Part shown: positions 15,001 through 22,605 of the stretch, one piece after another
Layout: every line of letters starts with the position of its first letter
How positions within the stretch are numbered: the stretch's first letter is position 1
Source: Pocillopora verrucosa
Lineage: Eukaryota > Cnidaria > Anthozoa > Scleractinia > Pocilloporidae
Direction: 5' to 3'
Length of the DNA stretch: 64,000 nucleotides
NCBI RefSeq assembly: GCF_036669915.1
Contig: NC_089322.1
Coordinates: forward strand, 14,259,678 to 14,323,677
Translations under genes and position numbers: made by a program
Notes under the pieces: generated by a model
Told to the model about the DNA's origin: nothing
Databases searched by the model: none
The model's input: the letters and a program-made list of their open reading frames with translations, nothing else

Positions 15001-18000
15001 TTGAGAATTAATGTTGTGTATTTGTGATATTTAGCTGGATCACCTTGTATTCTTTCTCAACTTCCTTGCTATAATAATGGAAACTGTACAATCGGAGATG
15101 ACGGCACTCCTCAGTGCCAATGTGTTCTTGGATGGAATGGCACTAACTGTGAGGAGGGTAAGTGGAGAAACCTACTTAAAGTGAAATAAATATTTTCCTG
15201 TCTGGTTCGAGCTAACTCAGTCGATAAAAATTGTACCAAATAACCACTGCTCTTCTTTCCCTCCTTCATTTTTGAACCTCGTATCTCGCATTATAGTATG
15301 GCTCCTCCCGACCCCACCCGTGCCGTCACGTACGGCCAGCATAAGGGAATTGTTTTACATCCAATGATTTGCAATGTAAGCCCGTGCGGGTCATGCGATA
15401 AATATGAAAGTTTTTTTTCCAGACTTGGATGAATGCAAAAAGAATCCTTGTTTCAATGGCGGACAATGTATGAACACCCCAGGAAGCTATTACTGTAAAT
15501 GTCCAGTCAAATTTACTGGGGAACATTGTCAGACTCGTAAGTACTGAGTGCAGTTTTAGTAGGTGCTAAGTAGGAAGTTGCTAAGTAGTAAATCCATCGT
15601 TCTCTGCTTGTCCATCTGGAGTTCTCTGCAAATATGCCTATCTCTCTGACTGACTGACTGACTGAATGACTGACTTAGTTTTGGAAGACATTCGAATCAC
15701 CCATGTACGTTCTAATAAAGATGCACGAACTAATTCCTGCCATAAAATCATTTATTTCGCTATGTCGTTGAGTTTAATGCATGATATTTTGTCTTAACAC
15801 TGTAACTCAAATGTAAGATGTTCAAATCTTTGTAGGGTGTGAAGGCCAATTTGTTAACGTCGGTTTTCTGATTGATGGATCCGCCAGCGTGGAACTCTCT
15901 GGTAGTGGAAACTTTAACAAGACACTTGAATTTGTAAAAGGTTTCATCGATTATCTTGATGTGTCCGAGGAAAGAGCTCACGTTGGCTTAGCAGTCTTCT
16001 CTACTGATGTTTACCAAGTGTTCAATTTTGGAGAGTACCATAACTCATCGGAAGCTGGAAGAGCAGTGAATGGCGTCCGTTACCCGAATCAGGGAAGACA
16101 CATTGGGAAAGCATTGAACTACATGCGACATAAGATGTTCTCAGAGCCTAAACTTCGGAGAGACGTTTCAAATTACCTGGTGTTAATAACTAGTGGGTCT
16201 TCTTATGATCTGATTAGAACTCCAGCAAAGGAATTGCGTGACAAAAACGTGACAATATTTGCTGTCGGGGTCGGTGATGACTATGATGAAGATGAACTTC
16301 GAGAAATCAGCGGCGATGATGGACGGTTAGTTTATAGAACGACGTTTGATGGTTTGGAAAATTTGAAAACGGAGCTGAAAAGAAAAATCTGTTCACGTAA
16401 GTATTTTAACAGGGCTGACTGGGACTTAAATGTATGGTTATTATAGATATCACAACAATCTTATGTCGCATATATACTAACTGACTGACTGGCAAGTTCT
16501 ACATGTACTAGGAATTTCATCACTGACGTTGGCCAAGATAAATTGGAATTTATGTCTGTTAACATAAACTTTTTGAGGTATAATTTCACCTAAATCCTCT
16601 ACAAATTTTCTACCTAAGTCTCCTTTCTAAGTCATTTTAGCTAGAGATTTATTCATTGACAAGACCACTATATCGAGCAACTACCTCCAAGGACTTCCTG
16701 CTTAAAAGTTGTTTGTTTTCTGGACACGGGGGCCTTTTGTGGAGTGGAAAAAAACTGTTTCCATGTTCAATACCGGGTCAAAATTTATTTAGGAGGTGGT
16801 TCTTAACGAAATTTTGTAAATTTGTTTGGAACTGTTGCTTTGATAGATGAAATGAAATGAATCATTTTTTCTTGGGTTTATCAGTTGAAGATCATGGCAC
16901 TTGTAACTCTTCACCGTGTATCAATGAGGGAACTTGCATTAACACAGGGAGAAGTTACCGCTGTGAATGCTCACGTGGATACTATGGACAGGAATGTCAG
17001 TTTGGTATGTGGAATTAACCACTTGTTACCCCGAAAGTAGACGTGAAATTGAATAAGAAGGTGTATCCCTTCAAAGATCTCTCGGAAACGCGGTGGTCTT
17101 AGCGAACGAGACTCTTAATCTAATAGGACGAAATCAATCATTGACATTCTGTTCTCGCTGGAATTGAAATATTTGCTTTAACTGTAAAAAAAAACTCTGT
17201 TTCCATTGTTTTTTTTTTTGGCATTTTCATTTTCCGTAAATGTTTAATTCGCTCGTAAAGAACTAGACACTCTACGGAGAGTTTAGTTTTTCTGAACCCT
17301 TTCACGAATTATATTCTGGACAAGTCTTGATTGACTGATTTCTTTCTCCAGTTTAAACGCTGTAATCGCATTTTTTTACTTTAGGTTGCGGATTCAGGGA
17401 GCTGGGTCTAAAAGTTCCAAATGAACGAAGAATACCAGATGATGACATCACAGCGTCTTCCCAAAAAGAAGAAGGACGAGCAGCATACCGAGGGAGGATT
17501 GGTGTCGAAACTATGGGTACATGGAAAGATGGTTGGTGCGCATCCGTTATAGACACAGCACCTTATTTACAGGTGTTCTTTGGTAAGGGAAATTAAGTTA
17601 CTAGACTTGTCACTTTATTTCCTCTCCTCCCATCAGTGTTTGTTTTTGTTTTTCTTTGCATGTGTTTCTCTGTCTGGTTTATTGCGATGGTGCTAATTAA
17701 GTGGTACTTCCTATGCCAGTTTTCTTGCTCTTACCTTCATTTTTTACAAAGAATCAAGTGTTTATTCATTGGTATATTCGTGTTGGTATACTACTGTTTG
17801 TTATTTATTATCTTCTAAATTATTTGTTTTTTTACTCACGAGTACCATCTATTTACTTTCACATCTGTAGTTTTTGCTTTGTCATTTTAGCAAATGAATA
17901 ACTGTTGCCACCGTTTCTCTGTGTTTAAGGGTACCTAACAAACGTATCCGTAATTGAGACCGAAGGTGTCACCGATGATTCAACGAACTCTTGGGTCGAA

Positions 18001-20733
18001 AGTTATTATGTTTCTATGAGTAACGACTCTCAACCTGGATCGTTCGTCAACTACACTGAACAAGGAGTAACTAGAATTGTAAGTTAAATTTCTGTTAGAG
18101 ACCCATTCAGCAATAGTTCGCAAGAACGGAGATTCCGTTGCTAATTTTTGCCTAAGAGTGAGAACTTTCATCAAATTTCCTGTAAGATGGGTCAATTCAG
18201 TGAGGTCAGGTGTGCAAATGAAACATTGAAATTCAGGCAGACAAGTAGACACTCCACAAACCGATCGACCGACAGACAGTCCAGGAATCGAACAGACCAA
18301 TTTATAGAATTCTTAAACACGAAATATGTACATGGGTCAAACAGAGAGCAGAATTTGCGCTCACACAGGGTAATTTACAACGGCAAGTCGTTATTTAGTA
18401 CATTGAAATAACTGATACACATGTATTGATACATGTGGTCTCTAATGTATAATGAAGACACTTAACGCGTTCCTCTTGTCTATCATTACAGTTTCAGGCA
18501 AATGATGACATTCAAGGTAAGAATCTGAGTCTTGAAGGAACGAGAGCTCATTACATCCGAATTCATCCTGTCAGTTTCACTGGTTCGTCTGCTTGTGTGC
18601 GCATCGCTTTATATGGCTGCGACTCAGGTAATTACACTATGTAAGAACGTATGAGAAGTCCTTACCTTCCCTCAGTAGAAAATTAAATTCTCCAAGCAGG
18701 TATTAGGGTATTAATTGTGAGTAACTTAGCTGCCGGGTTAAACCTGGTAACTAATGTAGTAAACAGATAATGAGAATGGATTAATTTAGTTTCAGCTCGA
18801 GTGTGCTATAATGATATATTGTCAAATTCTTTTAAGACATTTTTCATAAAATGTTTAACTGTCCGGAGGGAGACTTATTAATCAGGTAGAATTAATGTCT
18901 TCTCATTGCAGAGGACTTCCCCTCTTCGGGCATACTGCTTCAGAGAGTGAATAACGAAACGCCAGAGGAAAGCGTAGGGTTTGATCGAATCATAGCAGGT
19001 AGGTTATGGTTTTTGGTCTCCGCTTTGAGTTGTTACTCTTTTTTCAAGTCATGAATTCTTGTGCAAATATACATGTTTTTTAATTAGTTGCAACAACGAA
19101 TTCAGAAATAATGTTAATTAGAGAGAGTTTCGTGTCGAGTTTCGTGAAACCAAACCAAATTTAACGACCAATCAGAATAAAGGTCAAGTAACGTTAGGAA
19201 TAATGGGAACTCAAAGTTCAGCAAGGTAATTTTTTTGACGCGAGTGAAAAAGACAGGACGATCAATGCAAGTCTCAAATGGTTTTAGTCCTGAATCTGAT
19301 TGGTTCAGAGGATGGCTCAAATTTTCCAGCACAGTAGAAAAGCACAGTAACACAAAATCTTCTTAAATCTTCGAAATCAATCTTAAATTTATCTATTTTC
19401 TCCGTTTTCTAATTAATTGTTTTGTCTTGTATTTTTAGTAATTCCAGCAGTTTTTGGTGCACTCCTTTTGGGCGGCTCATTGTTATTCCTTATACGTTAT
19501 CTTCGGTAAGTGAAAACGATTTGCGTCTCATTTTGCGACGGCAAATTTTGCTGATAGGTAAAATAAATATAAGTTCGTGACGTTTTCGAGTATATCATAT
19601 TACACGAAAAAAGGGTCATGCACTGAGTCGTTGTTTTAGTGTTGCGTCCGGAAAGTGACGCAACAAGGTTGATGTCAGTTAGAGATAAGTAAAGGTATGT
19701 AAATCTCGGCACCGAATTTTGAAAAGATGATGTTTCGAGGACTAGATCCTTGTTAAGCAAGAGTGCTATATGGTCTATCATTTTAGTTTTATGCGGTTTT
19801 TTGTATTCGTGTAAGCTCATGCCAAGTAGCTTCTCGCGGAGTGTTTTTAAGAAATTGGCTATCATTTCTCTGGATTGTTAATTTTTTAATTTCCTTTTTC
19901 TACAGGAAGAGATCTTCACGACAAATGAAAGGTTATTCAACAATGGAAGAAGAAGAAGGAATCTACCAAACAATCCCCTCTGATCTGCCCATGTATGAGG
20001 TGCAGACTGTGGCAATCGAGATGGGCCCTGACAAAGCCTTGAATAGCATTGGAATCTGGAACGAAGCGTACGAGTCTTACGTTGGAGACGAGGAAGAAGA
20101 GGAAGGAATTGAGCGGCATTATCAGAGTCTAGATGACGAAGAATACGAACATATTTACGAGAATCTACCTTCAGCTTTTGAAGTACAAACGCTGAGTGTG
20201 GAGGTGAACGGAAAGGAAGTGGTACCGGGGGAGGTTCACAGTGAAAACGCGTTTTATGAAAGTGTTTACCCAGAGAGCAAACTCGAAGAGAAACGAAGAA
20301 AACAAGGGTTTTTTGAGTTACCGCGATATCGGGAGTTGTCAGAGGAAGAAGATGATGACTACGACGATAACGAAGACAATGGCAGCGATAACGAAGGTTA
20401 TGAGGATATTTACGACAATATTTTCTTCCCTGAGGAGCCATCAGAGGATCAGAAGAGGAGGACACTTACATTTTCTCCGCAACAGACGGCCGAAGATGGA
20501 ATTTTCTCTTACGAAAACAAGGTAACAAGTAAACTTTTGCTGCATATAGCGATATGCATCTTTTTGAGGCAAAAAAAGCGACATAAAGATCATACATTCC
20601 ACATTGCTGCCTCCTTGAAAAAAAACCGTTTTCTAACTCATGTTTTCTGAATCAGATTTTTAGCTTTGATCGCCGAACGACAACGTTGGAAGAAATCCAG
20701 AGGAAGAAGAGTCAAGTTTTTCCATTCCTTTAA
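1..20733 (+). CDS. Gene A: multi-EGF / seven-vWA / F5/8C single-pass membrane protein (5' partial, 42 exons in window)
   Basis: Predicted type I membrane adhesion receptor; the 5' end lies outside the window. Exons chained by eye: 1-27, 505-615, 738-851, 1250-1360, 1688-1798, 2163-2273, 2527-2637, 2803-2913, 3155-3265, 3368-3478, 3575-3688, 4192-4308, 4805-5356, 5530-5643, 6033-6152, 6709-7268, 7461-7571, 8003-8119, 8304-8423, 8830-9372, 9998-10111, 10245-10361, 10706-11263, 11726-11839, 12036-12149, 12308-12421, 12545-13099, 13232-13345, 13661-13780, 13916-14479, 14711-14827, 15035-15157, 15423-15536, 15836-16396, 16885-17004, 17385-17582, 17930-18078, 18492-18627, 18912-18998, 19439-19505, 19906-20521, 20656-20733. 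About 2,781 residues if the one-base frameshift in exon 16 is allowed for. Order: 12 EGF, then repeating (EGF)2-3-vWA blocks, EGF, F5/8C, stalk, TM, tail. Ectodomain introns are phase 1. Family knowledge: vWA and F5/8C domains bind matrix ligands; EGFs act as spacers. Ligand unknown. Confidence 0.85.
28..504. repeat. Intron with a long polypyrimidine tract
   Basis: About 85-475 is almost purely C and T on the + strand (CTTCCTCC-like, no clean period). It opens long Ser/Phe/Leu/Pro-rich frames that are compositional artefacts. The tract runs up to the acceptor of exon 2. Confidence 0.75.
505..615 (+). CDS. Gene A exon 2: EGF
   Basis: 37-codon exon, phase 1 at both ends, six cysteines ([14 protein letters not shown] start, NCEG end). 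First of a run of EGF exons of nearly constant length. Confidence 0.85.
738..851 (+). CDS. Gene A exon 3: EGF
   Basis: 38 codons, six cysteines, starting [16 protein letters not shown]. The donor is taken after NCEQ (gtctgt). Confidence 0.85.
1250..1360 (+). CDS. Gene A exon 4: EGF
   Basis: 37 codons, six cysteines ([13 protein letters not shown] ... [15 protein letters not shown]). Acceptor ttccag, donor gttggt. Confidence 0.8.
1688..1798 (+). CDS. Gene A exon 5: EGF
   Basis: 37 codons, six cysteines ([15 protein letters not shown] ... FSGGKCE). The acceptor (accggag) has a poor pyrimidine tract, but the length and phase match the neighbours exactly. Donor gtaatt. Confidence 0.75.
2163..2273 (+). 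CDS. Gene A exon 6: EGF
   Basis: 37 codons, six cysteines ([15 protein letters not shown] ... YTGQSCA). Confidence 0.82.
2527..2637 (+). CDS. Gene A exon 7: EGF
   Basis: 37 codons, six cysteines ([15 protein letters not shown] ... LTGINCE). Confidence 0.82.
2803..2913 (+). CDS. Gene A exon 8: EGF
   Basis: 37 codons, six cysteines ([15 protein letters not shown] ... FTGQNCE). Strong acceptor after a T-run. Confidence 0.85.
3155..3265 (+). CDS. Gene A exon 9: EGF
   Basis: 37 codons, six cysteines ([15 protein letters not shown] ... YSGTSCE). Confidence 0.85.
3368..3478 (+). CDS. Gene A exon 10: EGF
   Basis: 37 codons, six cysteines ([15 protein letters not shown] ... FSGRNCE), gtaagc donor. 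Confidence 0.87.
3575..3688 (+). CDS. Gene A exon 11: EGF
   Basis: 38 codons, six cysteines ([15 protein letters not shown] ... LRGKNCEE), gtaagg donor. Confidence 0.85.
4192..4308 (+). CDS. Gene A exon 12: calcium-binding EGF
   Basis: Starts [10 protein letters not shown], the calcium-binding EGF signature, and keeps six cysteines with the aromatic SYEC. It closes the first EGF string before vWA-1. Confidence 0.87.
4805..5356 (+). CDS. Gene A exon 13: vWA domain 1
   Basis: About 184 residues: [10 protein letters not shown] strand and MIDAS start, [17 protein letters not shown], then [21 protein letters not shown]. The MIDAS DxSxS is eroded (last Ser is His) and the TDG loop reads FVGH, so metal binding is doubtful. 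The usual flanking cysteines are both missing. The donor is chosen at 5356 (phase 1, like its neighbours); a stronger gtaagt at 5347 would be phase 0 and break the chain. Confidence 0.85.
5530..5643 (+). CDS. Gene A exon 14: EGF
   Basis: 38 codons, six cysteines ([15 protein letters not shown] ... FEGPTCEE), gtaatc donor. Confidence 0.85.
6033..6152 (+). CDS. Gene A exon 15: calcium-binding EGF
   Basis: [12 protein letters not shown] start, [11 protein letters not shown], six cysteines, 40 codons, gtgagt donor. Confidence 0.87.
6709..7268 (+). CDS. Gene A exon 16: vWA domain 2, with internal -1 frameshift
   Basis: The acceptor-linked frame reads [18 protein letters not shown] and then hits TAA at 6816-6818. 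The next frame continues the same fold ([19 protein letters not shown] ... [22 protein letters not shown]) to a gtaagt donor at 7269. The exon is 560 bp, one short of the multiple of three that all the other vWA exons obey, so one base is missing near 6774-6782. This could be a sequence error, a polymorphism or a real lesion. DGSQS is intact, but the TDG loop is TAS. Neither flanking cysteine is present. Confidence 0.8.
7461..7571 (+). CDS. Gene A exon 17: EGF
   Basis: 37 codons, six cysteines ([14 protein letters not shown] ... YSGMKCDK); one residue shorter between Cys2 and Cys3 than most. Confidence 0.85.
8003..8119 (+). CDS. Gene A exon 18: EGF
   Basis: 39 codons, six cysteines ([15 protein letters not shown] ... 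WTGPNCEE). Confidence 0.86.
8304..8423 (+). CDS. Gene A exon 19: calcium-binding-type EGF
   Basis: [12 protein letters not shown] start, QNGGTC, six cysteines, 40 codons, gtgaat donor. Confidence 0.85.
8830..9372 (+). CDS. Gene A exon 20: vWA domain 3
   Basis: 181 residues: [56 protein letters not shown]. The last segment closely matches vWA-1, suggesting a shared duplication. DxSxS has lost its last Ser and TDG reads TAG. Only the C-terminal cysteine (ICE) remains, leaving it unpaired in the domain. Rich in N-glycosylation sequons. Confidence 0.88.
9998..10111 (+). CDS. Gene A exon 21: EGF
   Basis: 38 codons, six cysteines ([15 protein letters not shown] ... VKGTHCEE). Confidence 0.86.
10245..10361 (+). 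CDS. Gene A exon 22: EGF
   Basis: 39 codons, six cysteines ([10 protein letters not shown] ... [17 protein letters not shown]). Looks like a weakened calcium-binding EGF. Confidence 0.85.
10706..11263 (+). CDS. Gene A exon 23: vWA domain 4
   Basis: 186 residues with both flanking cysteines (ACNTT ... SVCVG). MIDAS reads DGTEG and the TDG loop LQNKRSED, so metal binding is probably lost although the fold ([28 protein letters not shown]) is kept. Confidence 0.87.
11726..11839 (+). CDS. Gene A exon 24: EGF
   Basis: 38 codons, six cysteines ([15 protein letters not shown] ... YSGSRCDQ), gtgagc donor. Confidence 0.87.
12036..12149 (+). CDS. Gene A exon 25: EGF
   Basis: 38 codons, six cysteines ([15 protein letters not shown] ... 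FTSDYCED). Confidence 0.86.
12308..12421 (+). CDS. Gene A exon 26: calcium-binding EGF
   Basis: [25 protein letters not shown]: full calcium-binding EGF signature; gtaagt donor. Confidence 0.88.
12545..13099 (+). CDS. Gene A exon 27: vWA domain 5, intact MIDAS
   Basis: 185 residues with flanking cysteines (VCKHQ ... TLCNG). MIDAS DGSAS, the TYTG threonine and LTDGVSNDD are all present, so this is the one vWA of gene A with a complete metal site. An additional internal cysteine (RHNCLV) could be free. Confidence 0.92.
13232..13345 (+). CDS. Gene A exon 28: EGF
   Basis: 38 codons, six cysteines ([15 protein letters not shown] ... YTGVNCEM). The acceptor ccggtgaag is weak, but phase and length fit. 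Confidence 0.82.
13661..13780 (+). CDS. Gene A exon 29: calcium-binding EGF
   Basis: [21 protein letters not shown], six cysteines, 40 codons; C-terminal part (FFDKENSC) differs from the usual xGxxC pattern. Confidence 0.84.
13916..14479 (+). CDS. Gene A exon 30: vWA domain 6, MIDAS lost
   Basis: 188 residues. The first strand reads [11 protein letters not shown] where the MIDAS Asp is expected; the later [24 protein letters not shown] and LNEMASEP are well conserved. Both flanking cysteines are absent. It probably has a structural role or metal-independent binding. Confidence 0.87.
14711..14827 (+). CDS. Gene A exon 31: EGF
   Basis: 39 codons, six cysteines ([15 protein letters not shown] ... 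WAGKQCKV), gtaagt donor. Confidence 0.87.
15035..15157 (+). CDS. Gene A exon 32: EGF
   Basis: 41 codons, six cysteines ([17 protein letters not shown] ... WNGTNCEE), gtaagt donor. Confidence 0.85.
15423..15536 (+). CDS. Gene A exon 33: calcium-binding EGF
   Basis: [25 protein letters not shown], six cysteines; gtaagt donor. Confidence 0.87.
15645..15675. repeat. (GACT)n microsatellite in intron 33
   Basis: Short tetranucleotide run, tgactgactgactgactg with one interruption. Confidence 0.85.
15836..16396 (+). CDS. Gene A exon 34: vWA domain 7
   Basis: 187 residues with flanking cysteines (RCEGQ ... KICSR). MIDAS DGSAS is kept, but the second-loop Thr (GRHIGKAL) and the TDG Asp (TSGSSYD) are not, so the metal site is probably incomplete. 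Confidence 0.9.
16885..17004 (+). CDS. Gene A exon 35: EGF
   Basis: 40 codons, six cysteines ([15 protein letters not shown] ... YYGQECQF); last EGF before the F5/8C domain. Confidence 0.86.
17385..17582 (+). CDS. Gene A exon 36: F5/8C domain, N-terminal part
   Basis: [20 protein letters not shown], then [18 protein letters not shown] and PYLQVFF: the discoidin start with its first cysteine. 198 nt, the same length as the matching exon of gene B. Confidence 0.88.
17930..18078 (+). CDS. Gene A exon 37: F5/8C domain, middle
   Basis: [36 protein letters not shown]. Phase 1 to phase 0, 149 nt as in gene B. Confidence 0.86.
18492..18627 (+). CDS. Gene A exon 38: F5/8C domain, C-terminal part
   Basis: [37 protein letters not shown]: the canonical discoidin end with its closing cysteine. 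Confidence 0.88.
18912..18998 (+). CDS. Gene A exon 39: juxtamembrane stalk
   Basis: 29 codons, hydrophilic, no cysteine, one NET sequon. Same position as the 30-codon stalk exon of gene B. Confidence 0.78.
19439..19505 (+). CDS. Gene A exon 40: transmembrane helix
   Basis: [18 protein letters not shown] followed by RYLR (stop-transfer). 67 nt, phase 1 to phase 2, the same length as in gene B. Confidence 0.85.
19906..20521 (+). CDS. Gene A exon 41: acidic, tyrosine-rich cytoplasmic tail
   Basis: About 205 residues. Tyrosine motifs: [34 protein letters not shown]. Two copies of an EVQT module ([12 protein letters not shown] and [12 protein letters not shown]) and a strongly acidic run around 20345-20410. 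Suggests phosphotyrosine docking or endocytic YxxI/L sorting; no known adaptor site is assigned. Ends FSYENK before a gtaaca donor. Confidence 0.85.
20656..20733 (+). CDS. Gene A exon 42: C-terminus and stop
   Basis: IFSFDRR start matches IFSFDRQ of the last exon of gene B; ends QVFPFL then TAA at 20731-20733. Confidence 0.8.
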   Translation: MFSFDRRTTTLEEIQRKKSQVFPFL

Positions 20734-22514
20734 ATTTCCACAAGTTATTTATCGTACCATAGACTGTCTTAAACTGCACTACCCCAGCATTTGTCATGCA
20801 GTTCTTGTTGCATAGTTTAAGATTCCTATAAACAGTTGAGGCTCACGTTATTGATAACTCGATTGGTACAGAAAACGTGTTTGTAACCGAGGCACGAAAT
20901 ACGATTGTTGTGTGGTTTAAAAAGCGGAGTTTTTTCTTTTTGGGGGTTTCCCCAAATAGCATCGTCCACGTAAGGGAGTCTTTTGCAAGGCGTGCCCCAG
21001 TACGTTAGACTGATATGAGAGTCTTTGTTTTTGGACAGCTAGCAGAATTATTTACAGATGTGTAACGAAAACTGATGTTTGTAGATAAACTGTGATGCTG
21101 CTTCAGTGAGGAAATTACAAGATAGTTTGGTTTTATGAACAGAATCGATGAGGTAAATTGGCCACCGTAAAGAGGGGTAATACCTCTTTGCGGTGCCTAA
21201 TTTAGAGTATCAAACCAAACGATCTTTCTTTAAGATTTGATTGGTTTAAAATCATAGATACGTTATACAAAGTCCTTGTTCGATAGCATTGTAGACCGTA
21301 AAAATCAATTTTGTTATCGTTAGTTGGGTGAAAACAGCGCAACAGCGAGACCCTGGAAAACTGATTTTAAGGTAGTATACAATTACTAAACCTATTCTAT
21401 TTTAAACAAATTCTATATCATATATGTAAATTAAGAAAAAATCATAAATAAACTAACATAACGAAAATTCTTGTGTCAATGATTAATCATTAAACAATTC
21501 CTAGAGAGAATCTCGGTCTTCGCCTCATAATCCAATGTTATCAACATTATATGACACATTACATGCCGTGTATGTCAATCTCTTGATCTACGGACCTGTA
21601 CAATAAGTACACAGCCTGTTCCCAAGGATCTCTCTCTTGTCTCTCCCGCGCGTAGCCTGGGAATAAGAGTCCGGATTAATCATCAACGCCCGGAGTAAAT
21701 AACGTAACAGAGCAATAAAAAGGCGCAACCTGTAGTAGTTCAAGAACATTTTAAGTTAAATTTTTGATAATTAATGGAAATTTTTGAAGAAGTCATTTTT
21801 GTTTCATTGCTTTGTTTCGTGGAATTGGTTATTTTCCTGTTCTTGTGACCTGGTGAGCGAGGACATTGAACCTCTCCCAATCTACGTCACGACAGTTATT
21901 GTTGTATAAACTGCTTTTAATCGAAATGAACAACTTAAAATAGTAAATTGCAAGGACGGACAAATGTCAAAGACAAAAGAGTGAGTCAGAAGGGAACGAG
22001 GAAGCTTAAGGACGGAGGAAATTTACTAAGATTACAAATAACAAACTTGAAAAAGTACAAAACATATCGCAGTTTCACCCCTGTTCTTTCCAAACGGACC
22101 GCAAACGATCCACAGATCATAAATATATCTTTCAGTCAACCGGAAAAACAATTATTTGTTGTGAGTCACAGGCAACCATTTAATGATCTTCTCGTAATTA
22201 TCGCTCAGAATTTATCAGAATTCTAATTGATAAAAGTTTAGGATTTCCACGGAGTTACATAGCCCAGGAATATTCATCTTAAGTGCGAGATTTGTCATTA
22301 CCTTCTGGTCTAATATCGATGTCTTTGTAGCCTGAAGTTTCCGTTTGCTTTTGTTTGTTTCATGACGACACTTGGATTGATATATTGAGTGATAAAAAAT
22401 ACGTGAATATGCAGATTTATGGATATTTGTGATTTTTTTTACACTTGCGATAGAACTTACAAGCCAGAGAGCAAAGTGAAATCTTTGCGCCGCTCTTAAC
22501 CCAACCTGAGAAAA
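20734..22514. other. Gene A 3' UTR and A-B intergenic region
   Basis: AT-rich with no coding signal. Candidate polyadenylation hexamers at 21447 and 21714. A 92-codon frame at 21948-22226 has no domain or splice support. The promoter of gene B should lie just upstream of 22515, but no convincing TATA box was identified. Confidence 0.6.
21447..21452 (+). promoter_or_regulatory. Candidate polyadenylation signal of gene A
   Basis: AATAAA about 710 bp after the stop codon; a second AATAAA at 21714-21719 is an alternative. Confidence 0.4.
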
Positions 22515-22605
22515 ATGGCACTCAAAAACAAAGCAAGGATATCATTATTGTTATTGTCTTTTAACTTGTTATTGTTCCTATGGATCAGGTCAATTAGTAG
22601 CGAAG
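22515..22605 (+). CDS. Gene B exon 1: start codon and signal peptide
   Basis: ATG at 22515 opens [20 protein letters not shown], a basic N-region and hydrophobic core, ending ISSEG at a phase-1 gtaagt donor. Same phase as all ectodomain introns. Confidence 0.8.

Larger units (their letters stand above)
852..19905 (+). other. Gene A introns longer than 300 bp
   Basis: Introns over 300 bp, apart from the pyrimidine-rich first one: 852-1249, 1361-1687, 1799-2162, 3689-4191, 4309-4804, 5644-6032, 6153-6708 (purine-rich A/AC stretch near 6340-6420), 7572-8002, 8424-8829, 9373-9997, 10362-10705, 11264-11725, 13346-13660, 16397-16884, 17005-17384, 18079-18491, 19506-19905. I see only AT-rich sequence and short homopolymers; the small open frames in them have no domain signal. 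Confidence 0.6.

Noticed and set aside
19878-20465. 195-codon - strand frame
   Set aside because: Antisense shadow of the acidic tail exon of gene A; no domain or splice support.
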